A DNA stretch of 64,000 nt from Afipia clevelandensis ATCC 49720 (GTDB taxonomy: Bacteria; Pseudomonadota; Alphaproteobacteria; Rhizobiales; Xanthobacteraceae): the NCBI RefSeq assembly GCF_000336555.1, contig NZ_KB375281.1, positions 1,156,613-1,220,612 on the forward strand. Direction: 5' to 3'. Below are positions 45,545 through 53,343 of this stretch, piece after piece (the stretch's first letter is position 1; every line of letters begins with the position of its first letter). A program made the position numbers and the translations under genes. The notes below the pieces were generated by a model. It was not told where the DNA came from and made no database searches. It saw only the letters and a list, made by a program, of their open reading frames with translations.

Positions 45545-45675
45545 GGCGTGTCCCTCCAGCGATGAGAGCACGGCGGGGGTCTGTCGCTCTCGACATTGGC
45601 GGTTGTTTCGCGCGCATAGCGCAAAAAGCCCTCGCGAATGACCTGAACGACGTGAATCAGTTCGACGACCAGCAT
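45541..45675 (-). CDS. 44-residue small protein overlapping the GST start (uncharacterised)
   Basis: This short ORF begins with ATG at 45675, 8 bases after an AAGGGG ribosome-binding site, and ends in a TGA that overlaps the GST start as ATGA. The first 28 residues (rich in Val, Leu, Ile, with Glu, Arg and Tyr) could form an amphipathic helix, MLVVELIHVVQVIREGFLRY; the rest is polar, with one Cys and a Pro-Pro-Pro. It lies directly behind the palindrome-controlled promoter, so it would be the first gene of the transcript. I know of no named family. The ribosome-binding site and coupling support translation, but it could instead be a leader peptide. Confidence 0.55.
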   Translation of the reverse strand: MLVVELIHVVQVIREGFLRYARETTANVESDRPPPCSHRWRDTP

Positions 45676-45686
45676 CGGGAATCCCC

Positions 45687-45751
45687 TTCAATGCATTTGC
45701 ATTGAAGTTAATGCGATCGCATGAAGTTTGTCAATATTCATGCATATGCAT
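45687..45751. promoter_or_regulatory. Three 12-base palindromes of identical geometry around the GST promoter
   Basis: The sites are ATGCATTTGCAT (45691-45702, within a 20-base perfect palindrome from 45687 to 45706), ATGCGATCGCAT (45711-45722) and ATGCATATGCAT (45740-45751). All fit ATGCR-NN-YGCAT. The first two centres are 20 bases apart and the third is 29 bases further. The middle copy sits in the promoter spacer. This looks like a cluster of operators for one dimeric repressor, for example of the MarR or TetR type; no regulator gene is adjacent. Confidence 0.75.
45706..45734 (-). promoter_or_regulatory. Candidate promoter of the small-ORF/GST operon
   Basis: Reading leftward, a perfect TTGACA (45734-45729) is followed after 17 bases by TTAACT (45711-45706), a weak -10. 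The 17-base spacer contains the middle palindrome, and the predicted start region falls in the first one, so repressor binding would block transcription. Confidence 0.55.
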
Positions 45752-45755
45752 GCAA

Positions 45756-46853
45756 TCACGGTTTCGCGAGGACGCCCCCGGTCAGGGCCGCAGGGACGCC
45801 TGTCGTCCCGGGGAATGTCAGCGGCAGGCTCTTGAGGCTGCGGACAGCCATGTAGGCGAAAGCCTGCGCCTCCACCGCATCGCCGGACCAGCCGAGATCG
45901 GCCCCACGCACCACCGTTGCGGGAGCCAGACGTTTGCCCAGCATCGTCATCAGGGTTGGATTGCTCGCACCGCCACCCACGACGATCCAGCGCGCAGGGA
46001 GTTTTGGCAGCATCTGCGCGATTGCGGCGATAGAAACCGCGGTCAGAGCGGTCAGCGTCGCCGCGCCATCCTGCACACTCATGCCTTCAATCGTCAGCGC
46101 TGCGAAATCGTTGCGGTCCAGCGATTTCGGTGGCGGCAAGGCAAAGAACGGACGGCTCAGAGCGCGTGAGATCCATTCCTCGTCAATGCGTCCTGAGGCC
46201 GCCGCGCGCCCGTCGCGATCCACCGCCTCGCCTGTTCTGCGCAGCATGAAGTCATCGAGCAGCGCATTGCCAGGACCCGTGTCGCAGGCGATCAAGGTAT
46301 CTCCGTCGATATAGGTGATATTCGCAACACCGCCGATATTCACAACAACAGTCGGCCCGTCGCTGTTTTGCATGTTCACCAGCGCGCGGTGATAAACCGG
46401 GACAAGCGGCGCGCCCTGCCCGCCGGCGGCGACGTCCGCCGCGCGCAAATCGAAGACGACCGGAATCCCGAGCGTTCTGGCAAGCGCCCGACCGTCGCCG
46501 ATCTGCACGGTCAGTTTTCGTTCGGGACGGTGCAGAACCGTCTGGCCATGAAATCCGACGACATCAATATGGGAGCGCGAAAGACCGTTGGCCTGCAGAA
46601 AATCTTCGATTGCCTCGGCATGCGCGCGGGTCACCAGTTTTTCCGCATCTGCCGACGCGCCCGGCCGTGCATCCCGATCCGTCATTGGCGCGGCATCGGC
46701 GAGCGCCCGTCGCAGCAGGTCACGCTCGGCGCCGGTATAGGCGCGGTACGCGGTCGGGCCGAACCGCCCGATACGCTCGCCATCCGTTTCGATCAGTGCG
46801 ACATCCACCCCATCCAGGGAGGTGCCGCTCATGAGGCCAATCGCAGTCAGCAC
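45756..46853 (-). CDS. anmK: 1,6-anhydro-N-acetylmuramic acid kinase AnmK
   Basis: AnmK phosphorylates and opens 1,6-anhydro-MurNAc, the product of lytic transglycosylases, giving MurNAc-6-phosphate for cell-wall recycling. The 365-residue protein starts with the ATP-binding GLMSGTSLDGVDVAL, has the sugar-binding GFHGQTVLHRP, the NIGGVANITY and the DTGPGNALLDDF motifs, and ends with FPGTTGVPAALTGG. The start is GTG at 46853 with a GAGGAA site. It is divergent from tyrS and stops 4 bases from the third palindrome. A lytic transglycosylase that makes its substrate is encoded at 14707-15945. Confidence 0.95.
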   Translation of the reverse strand: MLTAIGLMSGTSLDGVDVALIETDGERIGRFGPTAYRAYTGAERDLLRRALADAAPMTDRDARPGASADAEKLVTRAHAEAIEDFLQANGLSRSHIDVVGFHGQTVLHRPERKLTVQIGDGRALARTLGIPVVFDLRAADVAAGGQGAPLVPVYHRALVNMQNSDGPTVVVNIGGVANITYIDGDTLIACDTGPGNALLDDFMLRRTGEAVDRDGRAAASGRIDEEWISRALSRPFFALPPPKSLDRNDFAALTIEGMSVQDGAATLTALTAVSIAAIAQMLPKLPARWIVVGGGASNPTLMTMLGKRLAPATVVRGADLGWSGDAVEAQAFAYMAVRSLKSLPLTFPGTTGVPAALTGGVLAKP

Positions 46854-46937
46854 AGGCCGTTCCTCGTTTGAATCCGACAGCGGACCTGATACACCACAGG
46901 CCCCAATAAATGGCTAAATCTCCCGAAGAGTCCCGAT

Positions 46938-48191
46938 ATGAGCGCCCACAAGTCCGATTTCCTCAATGTCCTGCAGAGCCGCGGCTTCATCCACCAGATG
47001 TCGGATGCCGCCGGTCTCGATGCCCTTGCCGAAAAGGGCGATGTGACAGCCTACATCGGATATGACTGCACGGCCTCATCCCTGCATGTCGGACACCTGC
47101 TCTCGATCATGATGCTGCACTGGCTTCAGAAGACCGGCAACAAGCCGATCGTGCTGATGGGCGGCGGCACCACGCGTGTCGGCGATCCGTCCGGCCGCGA
47201 CGAAACGCGCAAGCTGCTGACTTACGAACAGATCGACGCCAACAAGGAAAGCATCAAGGGAACCTTCACCAAGCTCATCAGGTTCGGCGCGGGCAAGAGC
47301 GATGCGGTGATGGCCGACAATGCCGAATGGCTAACCACGCTGAACTACATCGAAATGCTGCGCGACGTCGGCCGGCATTTCTCGATCAACCGCATGCTGA
47401 CCATGGACTCGGTACGCATGCGGCTCGAACGCGAGCAGGAGCTGTCGTTCATCGAATTCAACTACATGATCCTGCAGTCCTACGATTTCGTCGAACTGTC
47501 GCGCCGTTACGGCTGCAACCTGCAGATGGGCGGCTCCGATCAGTGGGGCAATATCGTCAACGGCATCGACCTCGGCCGGCGCATGGGCACGCATCAGCTC
47601 TATGCGCTGACCTGTCCGCTGCTCACCACCTCATCCGGAGCGAAGATGGGCAAGACAGCCGCGGGCGCGGTCTGGCTGAATGCCGATCTCCTCAGCAACT
47701 ACGACTACTGGCAGTTCTGGCGCAACACCGAGGACGCGGACGTCGAGCGCTTCCTGAAACTGTTCACGCTGCTGCCGATGGACGAGATCGCGAAGCTCGC
47801 CGCGCTGAAGGGCCAGGACATCAACGAGGCGAAGAAGGTTCTCGCGACCGAAGCCACCGCGCTCATTCGCGGGCGCGAGGCCGCCGACGCCGCCTCGGAA
47901 ACCGCCCGCAAGACCTTCGAGGAAGGCGCCATCGGAGGCGACCTGCCAACGCTGGAAATTCCGCGCGCCGAACTCGACGCCGGCGCGCCAGCGCTCGGAC
48001 TGTTCGTCAAGGCGGGCCTTGTCGCGTCGAACGGCGAAGCACGCCGTCAGATCAAGGGCGGCGGACTGCGTATCAACGATACGCCCGTTACCGATGACAA
48101 GATCAGCCTGACGCCGAAGGACCTGACATCGGACGGCGTGGTGAAGCTATCCATGGGCCGCAAGAAGCACGTCCTGCTCAAGCCGGTGTGA
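46938..48191 (+). CDS. tyrS: Tyrosyl-tRNA synthetase
   Basis: This class I aminoacyl-tRNA synthetase of 417 residues charges tRNA-Tyr. The Rossmann core has [12 protein letters not shown], a HIGH-like motif (HVGH, about residues 50-53), the tyrosine-binding [10 protein letters not shown], and a KMSKS-like loop [12 protein letters not shown]-terminal S4-like RNA-binding domain is present ([21 protein letters not shown], about residues 355-375). The ATG at 46938 is used. It is convergent with the thioesterase gene, with 9 bases between the stops. Confidence 0.97.
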   Translation: MSAHKSDFLNVLQSRGFIHQMSDAAGLDALAEKGDVTAYIGYDCTASSLHVGHLLSIMMLHWLQKTGNKPIVLMGGGTTRVGDPSGRDETRKLLTYEQIDANKESIKGTFTKLIRFGAGKSDAVMADNAEWLTTLNYIEMLRDVGRHFSINRMLTMDSVRMRLEREQELSFIEFNYMILQSYDFVELSRRYGCNLQMGGSDQWGNIVNGIDLGRRMGTHQLYALTCPLLTTSSGAKMGKTAAGAVWLNADLLSNYDYWQFWRNTEDADVERFLKLFTLLPMDEIAKLAALKGQDINEAKKVLATEATALIRGREAADAASETARKTFEEGAIGGDLPTLEIPRAELDAGAPALGLFVKAGLVASNGEARRQIKGGGLRINDTPVTDDKISLTPKDLTSDGVVKLSMGRKKHVLLKPV

Positions 48192-48200
48192 CGCCGGCGG

Positions 48201-48644
48201 CTAGCTTCGCTGGACCATGGTCATCATGGTCGCCGACATCGTGGCGATCAGCTTTTCGCGCTCGCCCTCGACGGCATAGGCACGGCCTTCCGAGACCACC
48301 AGCGTGCGTCCCGGCTTGATGACATGACCGACGAAGCGGAACGTCAGGCCCTTCGCGGGCGCCAGCAGGTTGATCTTGAACTCGACGGTGAGAATGTCGG
48401 CATTCGCGGGCATCAACGTGTAGGACGCGAGGCCGCACGCTGTATCGAGACCGGCGGAGACGATCCCGCCATGCAGAAATCCGTTCTGCTGCGAGAAATT
48501 CGCATCATACGGCATTCGCAGTTCGAGCGTTCCCGGCTCGATCCGGGCCAGCGTGATCCCGAGCGTTGTCAGCGCCGCCTGCCCGGCGAACGTCTTTCGC
48601 ACCCGCGCTTCATAGTCGGGATCCTGAACCTGAAACGCGCTCAT
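48201..48644 (-). CDS. PaaI-family hotdog thioesterase
   Basis: The 147-residue hotdog-fold protein has the family motif QQNGFLHGGIVSAGLDTACG (about residues 52-71) with the conserved HGG. PaaI-like thioesterases hydrolyse aryl- or acyl-CoA esters; the true substrate is unknown. It is not near the paa operon, so a phenylacetate role should not be assumed. Its ATG overlaps the stop of the AsmA-like gene as ATGA, so it is translationally coupled to that large envelope protein. Confidence 0.88.
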   Translation of the reverse strand: MSAFQVQDPDYEARVRKTFAGQAALTTLGITLARIEPGTLELRMPYDANFSQQNGFLHGGIVSAGLDTACGLASYTLMPANADILTVEFKINLLAPAKGLTFRFVGHVIKPGRTLVVSEGRAYAVEGEREKLIATMSATMMTMVQRS

Positions 48645-51600
48645 TGCTGGGTCGGCGACGAAAAATCGTTCGGCGTGCTCTGCCGGCCGGTATTGAAATC
48701 GAAAATCTTGCGGAACACACCGGGGGCCATCGCCGAGATCGGATTGACGCGCAACACCGGCGCACCGGGCGTGCCAACGACTTCGTAGGTGATGCCGATC
48801 AGGCCTTCGTTGCTGCCGCCGCCGAGGAACAGTCCGACGATCGGAATCTGCCCGAACATATTGTTCAGGCCATAGAGCGGAACGAAGGTGCCGCTCATCT
48901 TCACCTGATTGACCGGATAGTCGATGAACCCTTCGATGGTCGCGCCGATGGTCGGCCCGCGCAGCACGCCATCCTTCACTCGCAACTGCCCGCTCTGGCG
49001 CGAAAACTCCGCACGCATGCCGGAGAACGCCACGCCTTGCGAATTCGCATTCGGCGCATTGGCCACGGCGCGATCCAGCGCAGCTTCGCCCTTGATGGTG
49101 AAGTCACGGACGTTCAGCAATCCTTCCTGCGGCGACGTATCGGAGGTCGGCGGGTCCACCGCCAGCCACATCTTGCCGCCGCTCATCTTCGCGTAGGTAT
49201 CGGTGAAACGGAAAAACGCGCCGGCGTCGTTGGTTTCGAGATACATCACCTCGCGTCCCTGCCCGCGGCTCCGCATATCGCCGATCACCGGCGTATCGCG
49301 TCCCAGCTTGCCGCTCAGGGAGAACGTCCGGACCGTGCCGTTGCGGCGCGTGAGTTTCAGGTCGATGCTGCGCACCGCTTCGCCGTAATATCCCGCGAGC
49401 GCGCCCAGCTTGGCGTCGATATCAATATCGAAGTTCTTCGACTTTTCCTTGGTGCTCTGATCGCGGCCCGACATCGCGCTCTTGATGAAGCCGCGGCCGT
49501 CGAACACCTCTCCGCGCATCGTCACCTTGAGCATTCCGTCAGGCTGGCGCTCGGCCTTCAGGTTCGCCTTGTCGCCTTCCGACGGCGAAAATACAGGGAA
49601 CGACGCATTGACCAGATCGTTCTTGTCATCGACTTCGAGAGACCCCTTGATCGAGGTACCGTTGCCTTCGACGACGATATCCTCGAAGCGTGTGCCCTGG
49701 GGCTTCTGCACGACGTTGAATGTCATCTTCGTCGTCTTGCCGGCGACCTTGGTCCAGCCCGGCAACAGGTTGTCGATGCGCGCGGCGGTCAGATCGGCCT
49801 CGACGCCGAACCGGTTATCGCGATTGTCGCCTTCGTTGCCGGAAATCTTGCCGGTCAGCTTGATCGGGATCGCGCCGCTCAGGCTCGATCCGAGATCGAC
49901 GCCGAGACGCGCCCGGGCCGCATCGTCCAGGGTCGCCGCAAGACGGACATCGGCATCGCCATCGCTGTTCTTGCGATAATCGAGCGCCGCCGGTTGCCCC
50001 GCGATCTTGACATCGCCCTTCACGCGGTAGCCCTGGTTGTCGGCAACAACCTTCAGCGAATTCGCCTCGAGCTTCTGGTTCATCGCCAGCTTGTCGACGG
50101 CAAGCGCGCCGAGATCGAGGCTGATGGAATATGTCGTATCGGCCTTGGTCAGCGCGTTCTTCAGCGGCATCGCAAGCGTGACGATTGCTGAGACCGTGCC
50201 CTTGCTCGAATTCGGATCGATCACCGTATCACCGGCTTCTCGCAACCTTTCTGACTGCAGCACTTCGGCGGCAGCCGGCACCGGTCCGTCGACACGGAAA
50301 CGCACCTTGGTGGGCGCCGGCTTCGGCGCGAGATCGGGCACTTCAAAGGTCAGGTCCGAAATGTTCAGCCGCCGTCCCGCAGGTGTATCGACGGCCCCCT
50401 GTCCAACATTGATATTGACGGTGCGTCCGCTGACGCGCCCCTTCATGTCGGCGTCGCGGACCAACGGCAGATCATCCACGGGCCTGATTGTGAGACCACT
50501 CGCCAGGAAATTCACCGACAGACCATCATCCGGAATCGGCGGACCGCCGCGAACGAGCGTATGTACCGGCGCATTCACCGCCACATCGAGCCGCTGGAGG
50601 TTTCCGCGATCGACACGTTCGGTGACCCATTCACGGACCTCGGGGACGATCAGGACCGGCCAGATGCGTTTGAGGACCGACACTGGCATCGGTGTCGCGG
50701 CCATTCCGAGAGTCAGGCGCGGCTCGCCCGAATAGTCGAGACTTCCCGAACCCGCCACGCCGATCTCGCCGTTGCTGATGTCGCACTGGGTCAGCAGGAT
50801 CCGGCGGTTGTCGGTGTCGAAGCGGATGCGGATCGCGATCCGGTTGAAGATCGAGGCTGGTTCTCCCGCTTCGCCCGCGAGCAGAATGGTTCCGCCACTC
50901 AGGCCGAGTTGCCAGTTTGGAATGCTGCCGTTAGGCGGTTCAAGATGCGCGAGCAGCGTGATGCGGTTGGAACCGGCATTGACGTGGAACGGCGCGACCA
51001 TGACGCGGCGTCCTGCATCCCATTCGACCCGGGCATCGGCCTGGTCGATGACCATCGGGTAGTCGGGCACGTTGAGATCGACGATAGTACCCTTGCCCGC
51101 GACGATCTCGCCGCGGAAGTAAGTCGGCAAACCGTCGCGGCCGAGTTCACCCTTGAACTCGCCGCTGAGTGGCATGTCCGCCGAATAGGTAAAATCCTTC
51201 AAACGTGCGGCGAGCAGCAGGTTGTTGGCCGGCACCTTGTTGGCGCTGATATCGATCGAGCGCACGCCGTTGGACGGTGCGCCCACCGCGACCTTCAGCT
51301 CCCAGCCATTCTTGCCCTCTTCACCGACACTAAGGGCGACGCCGCCGCCGGCAGGCCGCCGCAGGCTCATGCTGATATTCGAGAAATTCAGGGTGCCGCC
51401 GCTGCGCTGGTCTTCGACGACCAGCGCACCGTTGCGCAATCCGATTTCGTTGAGGCTTTTGCCGTCGAGGCCGTTAGCGCTCAAGCTGTCAAGCCAGTCA
51501 AGCGCGGCGATCAATCCGCCGGTGCCATTGGACGATGCTGCGGATGACGCGGCGACGGTCGGCGGCGGCGCGGGCGATGCCTGGAACGGCAGTGGCGCCG

Positions 51601-52270
51601 GTGCCGATGAAGTCTGCGCCGCAGGCTTGACCGGCACCTTGCCGGTCGCGAGCGGACTGTTGCCCTGTCCCGTTGAAACGATCACCCGGCCGTCCGGCGT
51701 GATCTTCACCGCAAGTTCGGCACCCACAAGCCGCAACGTTTCCGCGCGAAGTCGCCCGGTGAGCAGCGCCATACCGGAAAGCCTCACTTCGGCTTTGGGC
51801 GCGTTCGCGACGATGTGGTGGTCGTGGTCGCGCACGACAATGTCACGCAGGCGCACGGCGATGCGAATGCGGCCTGCACGCTCGATCTGGGTCCCGCCCA
51901 CCTCGACGGTATGATCGTGTCCGAGATTTTCCTCGATCGCCGATGCAAGCCACGGCGTCATGATGTCGAGGTTGACCGGCCCCGCGCCGAGGCGCAGCCA
52001 CAGCGCGCCGAACGCGCCCCCGAAAACCACGCCCAGCGACGCCAGCACGAGCAAGGTCCGCCCGATCCATGGACTGCCGCCACCGCCGCCTCGGCGGCGC
52101 AGCCGGCGGAACCAGTCCGTGAACCGATGAACGCCGATGGTCGGGCGGTTGAGAAGTTTGATGGCCCGATCGCAGGCCGCATCGTCATGGTGATTCCAGC
52201 CGGAATCGTCCCAATGCCGGTGCTCATCTGCCGCCTTGGCAAAGGCTTTCTGGGGCTCTGATCTCGGCAT
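48641..52270 (-). CDS. Large AsmA-like envelope protein (DUF3971, inner membrane-anchored)
   Basis: This 1209-residue protein is anchored by one N-terminal transmembrane helix (about residues 70-95) after a cytoplasmic, charged, His-rich start. The remainder is periplasmic beta-rich sequence with the DUF3971 and AsmA-like C-terminal domains, ending in GVLRGPTIGATIEGFIDYPVNQVKMSGTFVPLYGLNNMFGQIPIVGLFLGGGSNEGLIGITYEV, which is the hallmark of the YhdP/AsmA-like C-terminus. Such proteins form long lipid-transport bridges between inner and outer membranes. Low-complexity Ala/Pro/Ser sequence occurs around residues 205-245. A thioesterase gene follows, coupled by overlap. Confidence 0.9.
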   Translation of the reverse strand: MPRSEPQKAFAKAADEHRHWDDSGWNHHDDAACDRAIKLLNRPTIGVHRFTDWFRRLRRRGGGGGSPWIGRTLLVLASLGVVFGGAFGALWLRLGAGPVNLDIMTPWLASAIEENLGHDHTVEVGGTQIERAGRIRIAVRLRDIVVRDHDHHIVANAPKAEVRLSGMALLTGRLRAETLRLVGAELAVKITPDGRVIVSTGQGNSPLATGKVPVKPAAQTSSAPAPLPFQASPAPPPTVAASSAASSNGTGGLIAALDWLDSLSANGLDGKSLNEIGLRNGALVVEDQRSGGTLNFSNISMSLRRPAGGGVALSVGEEGKNGWELKVAVGAPSNGVRSIDISANKVPANNLLLAARLKDFTYSADMPLSGEFKGELGRDGLPTYFRGEIVAGKGTIVDLNVPDYPMVIDQADARVEWDAGRRVMVAPFHVNAGSNRITLLAHLEPPNGSIPNWQLGLSGGTILLAGEAGEPASIFNRIAIRIRFDTDNRRILLTQCDISNGEIGVAGSGSLDYSGEPRLTLGMAATPMPVSVLKRIWPVLIVPEVREWVTERVDRGNLQRLDVAVNAPVHTLVRGGPPIPDDGLSVNFLASGLTIRPVDDLPLVRDADMKGRVSGRTVNINVGQGAVDTPAGRRLNISDLTFEVPDLAPKPAPTKVRFRVDGPVPAAAEVLQSERLREAGDTVIDPNSSKGTVSAIVTLAMPLKNALTKADTTYSISLDLGALAVDKLAMNQKLEANSLKVVADNQGYRVKGDVKIAGQPAALDYRKNSDGDADVRLAATLDDAARARLGVDLGSSLSGAIPIKLTGKISGNEGDNRDNRFGVEADLTAARIDNLLPGWTKVAGKTTKMTFNVVQKPQGTRFEDIVVEGNGTSIKGSLEVDDKNDLVNASFPVFSPSEGDKANLKAERQPDGMLKVTMRGEVFDGRGFIKSAMSGRDQSTKEKSKNFDIDIDAKLGALAGYYGEAVRSIDLKLTRRNGTVRTFSLSGKLGRDTPVIGDMRSRGQGREVMYLETNDAGAFFRFTDTYAKMSGGKMWLAVDPPTSDTSPQEGLLNVRDFTIKGEAALDRAVANAPNANSQGVAFSGMRAEFSRQSGQLRVKDGVLRGPTIGATIEGFIDYPVNQVKMSGTFVPLYGLNNMFGQIPIVGLFLGGGSNEGLIGITYEVVGTPGAPVLRVNPISAMAPGVFRKIFDFNTGRQSTPNDFSSPTQQ

Positions 52271-52555
52271 TGCCTCTCGGTCGTGATGTCAGCCTGGTCG
52301 AGCCGCCGGGCGTCAAAGCGTAAAACTGGAGACTCGCTCCGTCGGTGTCTGCCAGACTAAACGCCCAGTCTTAGTTTATCGTTTTATGTGTCGTTCGAGC
52401 GGTGGCCTGAGAAAGTCTTAAATTCAATAGTTTGGGCTGTTCAGCATACCTCGGGAGCGTCGGATTTGCCCAGCCGAAGAAACCGGCTTTGATGTCCTCG
52501 TCGCCGTTCTGATGATTCCCTAAATACCCTGCTGAAAGCGACGAAAGGAAGGCGT

Positions 52556-53245
52556 ATGTCCAAGAAAACGCGCAAGAAATCGTCCAAATCGCCACCGAAA
52601 TCGGCAGGCGGAAAACCCAAAGCCGCGAAACGGCTGGCTACCAAAGCCGCCGCCGGTCAATCGGCGAAAAAGACCGCGGCCAAACGCCCCGCTGCGAAAG
52701 CTCTTGCCTCCAGGACGGTAGCCGCGAAGGCCGCCAAAAAGACTCCTGCAAAGACCCCAAAACCGGTGGGGAAATCCGCTCCGGTGCTGTCCGAGGGACA
52801 ATCGGCCCCGGCCTTCTCGCTCCCGCGCGATGGCGGGCAGACCGTGTCACTGGCGAACTATGCCGGGCGCAAGCTGGTGATCTTCTTCTATCCGCGCGCC
52901 GATACGCCGGGCTGCACTCTGGAAGCGATCGCCTTCAGCCGCCTCGCGGACGAATTCGCCGATGCCGGGACTGCCGTCCTTGGCGTCTCGGCGGATTCCG
53001 TGACCAAGCAAGAGACCTTCCGCGACAAGCATGACCTGACGGTTCCGCTCGTCTCGGACGAAACGCTGGGCATGCTGAAGGCCTATGGCGTCTGGGGCGA
53101 AAAGTCCCTGTATGGTAAAACCTTCATGGGAATTGTTCGGACCACGGTTCTGGTCGATGCGGACGGCCGGATCGCCAGAATCTGGCGCACTGTCAGGGTC
53201 GATGGCCACGCCGATGCCGTCCTGGACGCAGCGCGTGCTCTTTAA
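52556..53245 (+). CDS. bcp: Bcp-type peroxiredoxin with histone-like N-terminal tail
   Basis: This thiol peroxidase detoxifies hydrogen and organic peroxides. It is 229 residues, far longer than the usual about 155. The first 75 residues are a Lys/Ala/Ser/Pro-rich tail resembling histone H1. The peroxiredoxin domain follows, with YPRADTPGCT containing peroxidatic Cys120. The resolving Cys that lies five residues later in E. coli Bcp is Ile125 here, and no other Cys exists in the protein, so it must act as a 1-Cys enzyme with an outside thiol. The start ATG at 52556 has an AAGGAAGG site. The tail could hold it on DNA or RNA. Confidence 0.88.
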   Translation: MSKKTRKKSSKSPPKSAGGKPKAAKRLATKAAAGQSAKKTAAKRPAAKALASRTVAAKAAKKTPAKTPKPVGKSAPVLSEGQSAPAFSLPRDGGQTVSLANYAGRKLVIFFYPRADTPGCTLEAIAFSRLADEFADAGTAVLGVSADSVTKQETFRDKHDLTVPLVSDETLGMLKAYGVWGEKSLYGKTFMGIVRTTVLVDADGRIARIWRTVRVDGHADAVLDAARAL

Positions 53246-53343
53246 GTCATCAGGTATCATTTTCCGAAAATTAACCATGAAAGGTTCAAATCGGCCCCTG
53301 TAATTGAGCCGTCTGGATGAGTCCGGCCGGCGCGGGAGTGCTG

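Noticed and set aside
45692..46169. Rightward frame opposite anmK, starting in the palindromes
   Set aside because: It is antisense to conserved AnmK motifs. The palindromes are explained better as operators of the leftward GST promoter.
48566..50191. Rightward open frame of 541 codons opposite the AsmA-like gene
   Set aside because: Antisense shadow of the 1209-residue gene; composition and lack of any motif argue against it.
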